A stretch of DNA of 64,000 bases. Source: Micromonospora peucetia (GTDB lineage: Bacteria > Actinomycetota > Actinomycetes > Mycobacteriales > Micromonosporaceae). The stretch's first letter is position 1, and each line of letters begins with the position of its first letter. The position numbers and the translations under genes were made by a program. The DNA lies in assembly GCF_900091625.1 (NCBI RefSeq), contig NZ_FMIC01000002.1, positions 4,588,001-4,652,000 on the forward strand, given 5' to 3'. Below, piece by piece: positions 1-10,700 of the stretch. The notes under the pieces are model-generated. The model saw only the letters and a list, made by a program, of their open reading frames with translations, did no database searches and was not told where the DNA came from.

Positions 1-3000
1 AATCGGCCCTGCGGGGCCTGCTGTCGGCCGGTGACGCCCCGGTGGTGCTCGTTGACACCGGCCACGACACCGGGGCCGGTCGCGGCGACGGCACCGGAGC
101 GGTGTCGCTGCCGGCCACCGACCCCGACGCTGCCGCCTACGTCATGTACACCTCCGGATCGACCGGCCGGCCCAAGGGGGTCGTCGTCACCCACGCCGGT
201 ATCCGTAACCGGGTGCTGTGGTCGGTCGAGCAGTACCGGCTCACCGCCGCCGACCGGGTGCTCCAGAAGACCGCCCTCGGCTTCGACGCCTCCATGTGGG
301 AGTTCCTGGCCCCACTGGTCAGCGGCGGCACGGTCGTGCTGGCCGCCCCGGACGCCCACCGCGATCCGGGCGCGATGCTGCGGGCGGTGCGGGCGCACGA
401 CGTCACGGTGCTGCAACTGGTGCCGTCCGTGCTGCGGGTGCTGCTGCACGAATCCGACCTGTCCGGGTGTGCCGCGCTGCGGCTGGTCTGCTCCGCGGGG
501 GAACCCCTGCCGGCGGCGCTCTGCGCGCAGCTTCGCGCCCTGCTGGCCGTGGAGATCTGGAACACCTACGGCCCCACCGAGTGCGCGATCGACGCGACCG
601 CCTGGCGCTACCGTGGTGACGAGGGAACCGGGACCGTCCCGATCGGCGGGCCGCTGCCTGGCTGCACCGTCCTGGTTCTCGACGCCGGCGACCGGCCGGT
701 GCCGGTCGGGGTGGCCGGCCAGCTCTGCCTCGGCGGGGTCGGCCTGGCGCGTGGTTACCGGGGTCGACCCGCCCTGACCGGGGAGAAGTTCACCCCCAAC
801 CCGTACGGCGGCACGCCGGGGGAGCGCCTGTACCGCACCGGCGACCTGGCCCGGTGGCGCGACGACGGCAGCCTGGAGTACCTGGGCCGGCTCGACAACC
901 AGGTCAAGCTGCACGGGGTACGCATCGAGCCGGGTGAGGTCGAGGCGGCCCTGCGGCGGCACCCGACCGTCGAGGCGGCGGTGGTGACGCTGTACCGCCC
1001 GCCGTCCGGCGACGCCGAGCTGGTCGCGTACGTGGTTCCCGCCGCCGGTGCCCGGATCGATCCGGACGGACTGCGGGACGCGCTCGCCGACCGGCTGCCC
1101 GCCGCGCTGGTCCCGTCCACCGTGATCAGCCTGGACACCCTTCCGCTGACCGCGAACGGCAAGCTGGACCGGACGGCCCTGCCGGCGCCCGACGGCCCCC
1201 GCCCCGGCGCCGACCGGAGGTACCTGCCGCCGGCCACCGACACCGAGCGGACCATTGCCGGGATCTGGGCCGGTCTGCTCGGCGTCGAGCGGGTCGCCCG
1301 GGACGACAACTTCTTCACCCTCGGCGGCCATTCCATGCTCGCCATCCGGGGTGTGCTCCGGGTACGCCGGGCACTCGACGTGGAGCTGACCGTCGGGCAG
1401 CTCTTCACCGCCCCCACCGTCGCCGAGCTCGCCGCCCTGGTCGACGAGGCCCGCCCGGGCGCCGACGAGCCGGCAGGCGCGGCGATCCGACCGGTGGCGC
1501 GGGACGGGAGCCTGCCGCTCTCCCTCGGCCAGCGCCGGCTGTGGTTCCTGGACCAGCTCGAACCGGGCAGCCTCGAATACCTGATCCCGATCTCGATGCG
1601 GCTGACCGGCCCGTTCGACGTGGCGGTGTTCCGGCGGGCGGTGGACGAGGTGCTCAACCGGCACGAGATCCTGCGGACCCGCTACCACTCGGTCGGCGGC
1701 GAGCCGGTGCAGGTGGTCGACCCGCCGGGACCGGTCAGGTGGGAGCTGATCGACCTCAGCGGCGCACTGGACGTCGTCGACGGTGCCGAGGCGCTGCTGC
1801 GGGTCGCGGCCAGCCGGCCCTTCGACCTGGCCACCGAACGCCCGATCCGGGCCCAGGTGATCCGGGTCGCCGCCGACGAGCACCTGGTCGCGCTGACCAT
1901 GCACCACATCGCGTTCGACGTCTGGTCGATGGACATCCTCCTGCGCGAACTCGACACCCTCTACCGCAGGTACGCGCGGGGCGGCGCGGCCACCGTACTG
2001 CCCGACCTGCCCGTGCAGTACGCGGACTTCGCGGCCTGGGAGACGGCCCGCCAGGACAGCCCCGAACTGGACGCCCAGCTCGCCTACTGGTCCCGACAGC
2101 TGGCCGGGTCGACCCCGCTGGAGCTGCCCACCGACCGGCCCCGCCCGGCGCTGCGGGACCCGGCCGGTGACAACGTCGTCGTCGAGGTGCCGACTGATGT
2201 CGGGCGGGCGCTGGCCGAGCTGGGCAACCGGGAGGGCGCCACTCTGTTCATGGTGTTGCTGGCGGCCTTCCAGGTCATGCTCGGCCGGTACGCCGGGCAG
2301 CACGACGTGGCCGTCGGCACCCCCGTCGCCGGTCGGACCCGACAGGAGACCGAGGACCTGCTCGGCTTCTTCGTCAACAACCTGGTGATGCGCACCGAAC
2401 TGGTCGACGACCAGCCCTTCCCGGTCCTGCTCGACCAGGTGCGCCGCACCGTGACGGACGCGTTCGGCAACCAGGACGTCGCCTTCGAGCGGCTGGTCGA
2501 CGCGCTGCGGCCGGACCGGGACCTGTCCCGCAATCCGCTGTTCCAGGTGATGTTCGAACTGCAACACCTGGAACGGATGACCGCGACCCTCGGCCCGACC
2601 ACCATCGAGCACGTCGACAGCGCGTACCCGGTGGCCAAGTTCGACCTCACCCTCTCCGTGGAGCAGCACCGGGACGGCCGGCTGCGCTGCGGGTTCGAGT
2701 ACGCCACCGCGCTGTGGGACCGCCGCACCATCGAACGGATGGCCGGGCACTACCTGCACCTGCTCGCCCAGGTGGCGACCGCCCCGGGAACCGCCCTGCG
2801 CGACCTGACCCTGCCCACCGACGCGGAGCGGGCGTACCTGATCGGGCCGTGGGCCGGCGAACCGGTCGAGCCGGTCAGTTCCGGCGAGCCGGCCGGACCG
2901 TTGACCGCCGCCGGACCCGCCGGTACCGGCGTGGTGGAGCTGTTCGGCCGGCGGGTCCGGCGGCACCCGGACGTCGTGGCGGTGGAGTTCGACGGCCGGC

Positions 3001-4766
3001 GGCTGACCTTCGCCGAGCTGGACACCCGGGCCAATCGGCTCGCCCACCATCTGCGCGGACTCGGGGTACGCCCGGAGGTCCCGGTCGCGGTCTGCCTGGA
3101 ACGCGGCCTGGAGGTGGTGGTCACGCTGCTCGCGGTGCTCAAGGCAGGTGGGGTGTACCTACCGGTCGACCCGGACCATCCCACCGAGCGGCTGCGTTTC
3201 ATGCTCGCCGACGCCGGGGCTGCGGTGGCGGTCACCGTGGAGCGCTTCGCCGACCGGGTCGCCGCCGAAGGGGTGGCCGTGGTCGCCGTGGACACCGACC
3301 GGGCGGTGATCGCCGGTCGGGACGGTACCGCGCCGGACCCGTCGACCGGGTCGGACGATCTCGCCTACGTCATCTACACCTCGGGCTCCACGGGGTGGCC
3401 CAAGGGCGTGATGATCCCGCACGGTGCGTACGCCCACCACTGCGGCGTCATCGCCCGGGCGTACGACATCGACCCCGGCGACCGGGTGGTGCTGCTCTCC
3501 GCGCTCACCTTCGACGTGGCGATGGACGGCATGATGGCCACCCTGCTGGCCGGGGCGACCCTGGTGGTCAGCGACCCGCTCTTCTGGAGCCCGGCCGAGC
3601 TGCCGGACCGGCTCGAACAGCACCGGGTCACCCACATGGAGATCACCCCCGCCTACTACCGGGAGGTGATGGACGCCCTGCCGGCCGGTGACGACCGGCT
3701 GCGGCACCTGAAGCTGATGAACGTCGGCAGCGACGTGGTCACCGTCGCCGACGCCCGGCGTTGGGCGGCCACCGGACTGCCCGGCCGGTTCCTGGTCAAC
3801 TACGGCCCGACCGAGGCGACCGTCACCTGCCTGCTGCACCCGGTCACCGGCGACCCGCCCGGAGAGCGGATCGAGGCGGCCCTGCCGATCGGCCGCCCGG
3901 TCCCCGGCACCCGGGCCCACGTGGCCGACGAACACCTGAACCTGGTGCCGGTCGGGGTGCCCGGTGAACTCCTGCTCGGCGGGGTGCGGCTGGCCCGGGG
4001 ATACCTGAACCGGCCCGGACTGACCGCCGACCGGTTCGTGCCCGACCCGTTCGGCGACGGCCCCGGCGGCCGGCTCTACCGCACCGGCGACCTGGTCCGG
4101 TACCGGCCGGACGGGACGATCGAGTTCCTCGGCCGGATCGACCAGCAGGTCAAGATCCGGGGGTTCCGGATCGAACTCGGCGAGATCGAGTCGGCGCTGG
4201 CCGAGCACCCGGCGATCCGCGCGGTCGCGGTGCTGGCCCGGGAGACCCAGCCGGGGGAGAAGGGCCTGGTCGCCTACCTGGTCTGCCGGGACGGCACCCC
4301 GCCGGCGGTCGGTGAACTCCGGGCCCACCTGCGGGACCGGCTGCCGGACCACATGGTTCCGGCCCAGTGGATGGTGCTGGACGCACTGCCGCTGACCAGC
4401 AGCAAGAAGGTCGACCGCCGGGCCCTGCCCGCCCCGACACCCGTCCGCGCCGACCTCAGCCGAGCGTACGAGGCACCCCGTACCCCGTTGGAGGAGGCCG
4501 TGGCCGGCGTCTGGGCCACCGTGCTGGAGGTCGACCGGGTCGGCATCCACGACGACTTCTTCGACCTCGGCGGGCACTCGCTGCTCGCCACCCGGGTGCT
4601 CGCGCACCTGCGGCAGGGCTTCGACCTCGACCTGCCGCTGCGCCTGCTGTTCGAGCAGACGACCGTAACCGACCTCGCCGGCGCGGTGCACACGGCCATC
4701 GAGAACGAGATCGCACAGCTTTCCGACGCCGAGGTGGCGGAACTGCTGATGGAGGGAAACCTGTGA
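1..4766 (+). CDS. Non-ribosomal peptide synthetase, 5' partial (A-T-C-A-T)
   Basis: The reading frame is open from base 3, so the gene begins upstream of the window. Visible domains: an adenylation domain lacking its N-terminus (A3 motif YTSGSTGRPKG near nt 150), a carrier domain (LGGHS, phosphopantetheine Ser codon at nt 1332), a condensation domain (about nt 1510-2800), a second adenylation domain (YTSGSTGWPKG near nt 3380) and a carrier domain (Ser codon at nt 4578). The condensation motif reads HHIAFDV (nt 1902-1922): the catalytic second His is present but the usual final Gly is Val. My manual specificity code for the first A domain is D-A-W-Q-C-A-T-I-D-K (Gln-like); for the second it is D-V-D-E-M-V-N-V-T-K, with no clear match but two acidic pocket residues. 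The stop overlaps the next NRPS start (GTGA), so the two are translationally coupled. There is no thioesterase, so the chain passes to the next protein. Confidence 0.96.
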   Translation, partial: SALRGLLSAGDAPVVLVDTGHDTGAGRGDGTGAVSLPATDPDAAAYVMYTSGSTGRPKGVVVTHAGIRNRVLWSVEQYRLTAADRVLQKTALGFDASMWEFLAPLVSGGTVVLAAPDAHRDPGAMLRAVRAHDVTVLQLVPSVLRVLLHESDLSGCAALRLVCSAGEPLPAALCAQLRALLAVEIWNTYGPTECAIDATAWRYRGDEGTGTVPIGGPLPGCTVLVLDAGDRPVPVGVAGQLCLGGVGLARGYRGRPALTGEKFTPNPYGGTPGERLYRTGDLARWRDDGSLEYLGRLDNQVKLHGVRIEPGEVEAALRRHPTVEAAVVTLYRPPSGDAELVAYVVPAAGARIDPDGLRDALADRLPAALVPSTVISLDTLPLTANGKLDRTALPAPDGPRPGADRRYLPPATDTERTIAGIWAGLLGVERVARDDNFFTLGGHSMLAIRGVLRVRRALDVELTVGQLFTAPTVAELAALVDEARPGADEPAGAAIRPVARDGSLPLSLGQRRLWFLDQLEPGSLEYLIPISMRLTGPFDVAVFRRAVDEVLNRHEILRTRYHSVGGEPVQVVDPPGPVRWELIDLSGALDVVDGAEALLRVAASRPFDLATERPIRAQVIRVAADEHLVALTMHHIAFDVWSMDILLRELDTLYRRYARGGAATVLPDLPVQYADFAAWETARQDSPELDAQLAYWSRQLAGSTPLELPTDRPRPALRDPAGDNVVVEVPTDVGRALAELGNREGATLFMVLLAAFQVMLGRYAGQHDVAVGTPVAGRTRQETEDLLGFFVNNLVMRTELVDDQPFPVLLDQVRRTVTDAFGNQDVAFERLVDALRPDRDLSRNPLFQVMFELQHLERMTATLGPTTIEHVDSAYPVAKFDLTLSVEQHRDGRLRCGFEYATALWDRRTIERMAGHYLHLLAQVATAPGTALRDLTLPTDAERAYLIGPWAGEPVEPVSSGEPAGPLTAAGPAGTGVVELFGRRVRRHPDVVAVEFDGRRLTFAELDTRANRLAHHLRGLGVRPEVPVAVCLERGLEVVVTLLAVLKAGGVYLPVDPDHPTERLRFMLADAGAAVAVTVERFADRVAAEGVAVVAVDTDRAVIAGRDGTAPDPSTGSDDLAYVIYTSGSTGWPKGVMIPHGAYAHHCGVIARAYDIDPGDRVVLLSALTFDVAMDGMMATLLAGATLVVSDPLFWSPAELPDRLEQHRVTHMEITPAYYREVMDALPAGDDRLRHLKLMNVGSDVVTVADARRWAATGLPGRFLVNYGPTEATVTCLLHPVTGDPPGERIEAALPIGRPVPGTRAHVADEHLNLVPVGVPGELLLGGVRLARGYLNRPGLTADRFVPDPFGDGPGGRLYRTGDLVRYRPDGTIEFLGRIDQQVKIRGFRIELGEIESALAEHPAIRAVAVLARETQPGEKGLVAYLVCRDGTPPAVGELRAHLRDRLPDHMVPAQWMVLDALPLTSSKKVDRRALPAPTPVRADLSRAYEAPRTPLEEAVAGVWATVLEVDRVGIHDDFFDLGGHSLLATRVLAHLRQGFDLDLPLRLLFEQTTVTDLAGAVHTAIENEIAQLSDAEVAELLMEGNL

Positions 4767-7700
4767 CCGCCAGCCACACCCCGAGCGCGCCCCTACGACA
4801 GGAACTGCTGGATCGGCGCCTGCGTGGTGCCGGTCGGTCCCGCCGCGCCGACACCGTCACCCCGGCGCCCCGGACCGGTCCGCTACCGCTCTCCTTCGGG
4901 CAGCACCGGCTCTGGGTGCTCGACCAGTTGCAGCCCGGCGGCACCGGGTACCTGATGTCCGTCGGCCTACGGCTGCGCGGCCCGCTGCACTCCGACGCGC
5001 TGTGCCGGGCGTTGACCGAACTGGTTGCCCGGCACGAGATCCTGCGGACCCGGTACGTGGTGGTCGACGGCGAGCCGGCACAGGTCGTCGACCCGCCCAC
5101 TCCGGTCGAGGTGGCGGTGACCGACCTCGGCCACACCGCCCAGGAGACGGCCCGGCAGCGCCTCACCGAGCTGCTCGGCACGCCGGACCCGGTCGACCTG
5201 ACCACCGGTCCGGCGTTGCGGGCCCGGCTGGTCCGGCTCGTCGAGGACGAGCACGCCCTGGTGCTGACCATGCACCACATCTCCTCCGACGGCTGGTCGG
5301 AGGGGATCATCCTCCGCGAACTGGCCGCCCTGTACGGCGCATTCGTCGCCGACCGGCCCTCCCCGCTCGCCCCGCTGCCGATCCAGTACGCGGACTTCGC
5401 CCTCTGGCAGCGGACCCGGCTCGCCGGAGACCGGCTGGACCGGCAGGTCGACCACTGGCGGGACCGGCTGACCGGGCTGATGCCGTTGGAACTGCCGACC
5501 GACCGGCCCCGGCCGCCGGTCTGGCACCCGGACGGCGGGCTGGTCACCTTCACGGTGTCGGCCGCCGTCGCCGGTCGGCTCCGTGAACTGGGCCGGGCGT
5601 CGAACGCCACCCCGTTCATGGTGCTGCTGGCCGCGTTCCAGATCCTGCTGGCCCGCTACACCGGGCAGACCGACCTCGCGGTGGGCACCCCGGCCGCCGG
5701 CCGGGACCGGTTGGAGGTGCACGGCCTGGTCGGACTCTTCCTCAACACGTTGGTGCTGCGGACCGACCTGTCCGGCGAGCCGACCTTCGTCGAGGTGCTG
5801 GCCCGGGTCCGGGAGGCGGTGCTGGACGCGCAGTCCCACCAGGACGTGCCGTTCGAACGGATCGTGGACGCGTTGTCCCCGGAACGGGACCTGTCCCGCA
5901 ACCCGCTGTTCCAGACCATGTTCCTCTTCCAGGAGGGCGGGTCGACCGGCTTCGACGCGGGCGGCCTGGTGGGGGAGGAGCTGTCCGCCGGCCCGGCCAC
6001 CGCGAAGTTCGACCTGACGCTCGGGCTGGTCGAGGAGGCCGACGGCTCCCTCTCCGGCGGAGTGGACTTCCCGACGGCGTTGTTCGACACCGCGACCGTG
6101 CGGCGGTTGGCCGGGCACTACCAGCGGTTGTTGACCGCGGTCGTCACCGACCCGGACACCCCGGTCACCCGGCTGCCCATGCTCACCGACACCGAAACGG
6201 CCCAACTCACGGCCTGGAACGACACCGCCGTCGACCACCCCCACCACACCCTGACCGAGCTGCTGGACGCGCAGGCGGCCCGTACGCCCGACGCGGTCGC
6301 GCTGCGCTTCGGCGGCGAGGAGCTGTCGTACCGCCGATTGCACGCCGAGGCCGGCGTCCTGGCGCGGCGGCTGCGCCAAGCCGGAGTCGGACCGGAGTCC
6401 GTCGTGGCCGTCTGCCTGCCCCGCGGCCTGGACCTGGTGCGGGCGCTGGTGGCGATCCTCAAGGCCGGTGCCGCCTATCTGCCGCTGGACCCGGACCTCC
6501 CGGCGCGACGCCGCGCCTTCATGGTGCGCGACTCCGGCACCCACCTGGTGATCACCGAGGACTTCATGTCCGCCGAAGAGCACGCGTCTCCCACCGGCGA
6601 TCCACCACCGTCCGAACCGATCACGCCCGGGCACGCCGCCTATCTCATCTACACGTCCGGGTCGACCGGGCGGCCGAAGGGCGCCCTGGTCGAGCATCGC
6701 GCGATCGTCAACCGCCTGCTGTGGATGCAGGACGCCTACCGGCTCGACGCCTCGGACCGGGTGTTGCAGAAGACGCCGGTCGGGTTCGACGTGTCGGTGT
6801 GGGAGCTCTTCTGGCCGCTGGTCACCGGGGCGACGCTGGTCCTCGCCCGCCCCGGTGGGCACCGCGACCCGGCTTACCTGGCCGACCTGATCAGGACGGA
6901 GAGGATCACCACCATCCACTTCGTACCGTCGATGCTGCGGGCCTTCCTGGCCGAGCCCGTCGGAGCGCTGCCGTCCCTGCGGCGGCTGATCTGCAGTGGC
7001 GAGGCGCTCCCGCCCGAACTGGTGACCCGGATGCACGAGCGGATCGGATGCGAACTGCACAACCTGTACGGCCCGACGGAGACCGCGGTCGACGTCACCG
7101 CGGTGCGGTGCGACCCCGGTGAGCCGGTCACCATCGGCCGCCCGATCGCCAACACCACCGCCCACATCGTCGACGCCGACCTTCAGCCCGCCCCGGTCGG
7201 GGTACCCGGCGAGCTGCTGATCGGTGGCGTGCAGCTCGCCCGGGGCTACCTCGGCCGGGCCGCGCTGACCGCCGAACGGTTCGTCCCCGACCCGTTCGCC
7301 GCCGTGCCGGGGCGACGCCTGTACCGCACCGGTGACCTGGCCCGCTACCGTCCCTGCGGCAGCATCGAGTACCTCGGCCGGATCGATCACCAGGTGAAGA
7401 TCCGTGGACAGCGCGTCGAGTTCGGTGAGGTCGAGGCCGTGCTGCACGAGGCCCCCGGCGTCACCGCGGCGGCGGTGGCCGTCCATGACGAGCAGCTGGT
7501 CGGCTACCTCGTCGGGCCGGAGACCGTCGAGGGGGTGCGTGCGTACCTGCTCGACCGCCTGCCGGACGCGATGGTCCCGGCGCGCTGGACGATCCTGCCT
7601 ACCCTGCCGCTGACCGCCAGCGGCAAGGTGGACCGCCGCGCCCTGCCGGCACCTGACTTGGTACCGGGCGGGGTGACCGACGGCTACGTCGCCCCGCGCG

Positions 7701-10700
7701 ACGAGCTCGAGGAGCGGATAGCCGACGCGTTCGGCGTGGCGCTCGGCATCGACACGGTCGGTGTGACGGACAGCTTCTTCCTGCTCGGCGGCGACTCGAT
7801 GCGGGCGATCCGGATGGTGGGGCTGCTGCGCGCGGCCGGCCTCGCGGTGTCGGTCCAGGACCTGTTCACGCACCAGAGCGTGGCCGACCTGGCGGGCGTG
7901 GTCGTCCGGACCGGGCCGGACGGGGAGACGGAGCCGACCGTCGGCCGGTTCGCGCTGGTGAGCGACGCGGACCGCAGCCGGCTGCCGGACGGGCTGGTCG
8001 ATGCCTATCCGATCACCCAGAACCAGGCGGGCATGCTGTTCGAGATGCTGTCCGGTGGCGACCGGCCGGTCTACCGCAACGTCTCCTGCTACCGGATCAG
8101 CGACCGGCTGCCGTTCTCGCTGGACGCGCTGCGGGAAGCTGGCCGGCTGCTCACCGACCGGCAGGAGATCCTGCGTACGTCGTTCGACCTGTCCGGCTAT
8201 TCCGAGCTGATGCAACTCGTCCACGCGTCGGTCGACCTGTCGATCGGCTACGACGACCTGCGTGGGCTGCTGCCCGACAACCAGGAGGAGGTGGTACGCG
8301 CGCACCTGCGGGCCGAGCGTCTCCGGCCGTTCGACGTCACCACGGCGCCGCTGCTGCGCTATCACGTGCACCAGCTCAGCGACTCCGAATGGCGGCTGAC
8401 CCACTCGGAGAGCCACGCGATCCTCGACGGCTGGAGCCACACCTCCACGGTGGCGATGCTGATCTCGTCGTACCGGACGCTGCGCCGGGGCGAGCGGCCC
8501 GCCCTGCCGCCACCGCCGGCGGTGCGGTTCGCCGACTTCGTCGCCCGCGAGCGTGAGTCGCTCGTCTCGGTGACGGACCGTGGCTTCTGGGCGGCGACCA
8601 TCGCCGGGTCGGACCGGCTCGAGCTGCCGCCGGAGTGGGGCATCGAGTCGGATGCTCCGGCGACCGTCATCGAGGTGCCGTGGGCCGATCTGCGTCCCGC
8701 ACTGCGCCGGCTCTCCGCTGCCGCCGGCACCTCGCTGAAGAGCGTGCTGCACGCCGCACACCTCAAGGTGATGAGCATCGTCACCGGCCGGCAGCGGTTC
8801 TTCAGCGGCCTGCTGTGCAACGGCCGGCCCGAGCGGCTGCGCGGCGACGAGGTGTTCGGCATGTACCTCAACACCGTGCCGTTCGCCGCCGACACCTCCG
8901 CTCCTACCTGGCGCGCTCTGGTCCAGGCCGTCTTCGCCGGCGAAGCGCGCCTCTGGCCGCACCGCCGCTACCCGCTGCCGTCCATGCAACGGCAGTGGGG
9001 CAACGGCACGCCCCTGCTGCGGGTCGGCTTCTCGTACCTGGACTTCCACGTGCTCGACGGCCCCGCCGAATCGGTCGAGATGGTCGACGACTTCAGCCCG
9101 AGCAGCGTCGGGCTGGACGTCTGGACCTTCCCGGGAGTCCTGCGGCTGGGCGCCCGGCCCGCCGACATCGACCGGCAGTACCTCGAACTGCTGGCCCGGA
9201 CCTACCGGCACGTGCTGGAGGCGATGGCCGCCGATCCGGACGGCGACCCGGACGTCGGCCTGAGCGCCGCCGACCGGGCCTGGGCGGTCGAGGCGTACCA
9301 GCCCGTCGAGCGGTTTGCGGCGGCGCCCTTCGTCCACGACCTCGTCGCCCAGCGCGCGACCGCCGCGCCCGCCGCGGTGGCGGTGCGGCACGGCGACGGC
9401 ACGCTCACCTACGGGGAACTGGACGACCGGTCCGACCGTCTCGCCGCGCGCCTGGGAGAGCTGGGCGTCCGGGCCGACACGATCGTCGGCATCCACCTGC
9501 CCCGCGGGATCGACCTCATCGTCGCGATGCTGGCCGTCCTCAAGGCCGGCGGGGCATACCTGCCGCTCGATCCGGCCTATCCCGCCGAGCGGGTCGGCGA
9601 CATGATCCGCGACGCGGCGCCCGTGGTCGTGCTGACCGACGGCGACCGGGCCCCGAGGCTGCCGTGCACGACCGCGACGGTGCTGGTCGCCGACCTCGCG
9701 AACGGTCGACCCCGGGTGGCCTACCCGCCAGCGGTACGGCTCAGCGGGGACAACCTCGCCTACGTCATCTACACGTCGGGCTCCACCGGCCGGCCCAAGG
9801 GCGTCGCGGTCACCCACCGCAGCGTGCTCAACTTCTGCCACGCCCAGCGGCGGATCCTGGACGCGCACGCCGGGGACGAGGTACTGCAGTTCGCCTCGCC
9901 GAGCTTCGACGCGTCGGTCTGGGAGATCCTCCTGGCCCTCGCCAACGGCGCGGCGCTGGTGCTGCCCCCGCCGGACGCCGACCCCGGTGACCTTCGCCGC
10001 CACGCGGCCGAACTCACCCACATGACCCTGCCGCCGCCGCTGCTGGACCGCCTCGACCCGGCCGACTTCCCGCGGCTGCGGGTGCTGACCACCGGTGGCG
10101 AGGCGTGCACGGCCGACCAGGCGGCGCGGTGGGCCGACCGGGTTCGCGTCCTGCACGCCTACGGACCCACCGAGACCACCGTCGTCGCCACCATCGCGGA
10201 GCTGCGGGCCACGGACACGGCACCGCCGCCGATCGGGCTTCCGCTGGACAACGTACGTGCCTACGTCGTCGACGACGAACTGCGACTGCTGCCCCCCGGC
10301 GTACGCGGGGAACTGGTGCTCGGCGGGGCGGGCGTGGTGCGCGGCTACCTCAACCGGCCGGAACTCACCGCCGAACGGTTCGTGCCGGACCCGTACGCGT
10401 CCCGACCGGGTGAGCGCATGTACCGCACCGGCGACGTGGTCTCCCGTGACCCCGACGGCACCCTGCACTTCCACGGGCGACGCGATCACCAGGTCAAGGT
10501 CCGCGGGTTCCGGATCGAACTCGGCGAGATCGAGAACGCCCTCGCCGCCCACCCGGCGGTGGCCGCCGCGGTGGTCGCCGTACACCGGGCCGGCAGCCCG
10601 GACGCCTCGCTCGTCGCCTACACCCGCCCCGCGAACGGGACCGTGGCGTCCGCGTCCGCGCTGCGCGACCACCTGCGGGAGCGGTTGCCGCAGCACCTCG

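Noticed and set aside
3159..4691. A 510-codon minus-strand frame within the first NRPS
   Set aside because: Shadow of the second A domain and carrier domain; no independent evidence.
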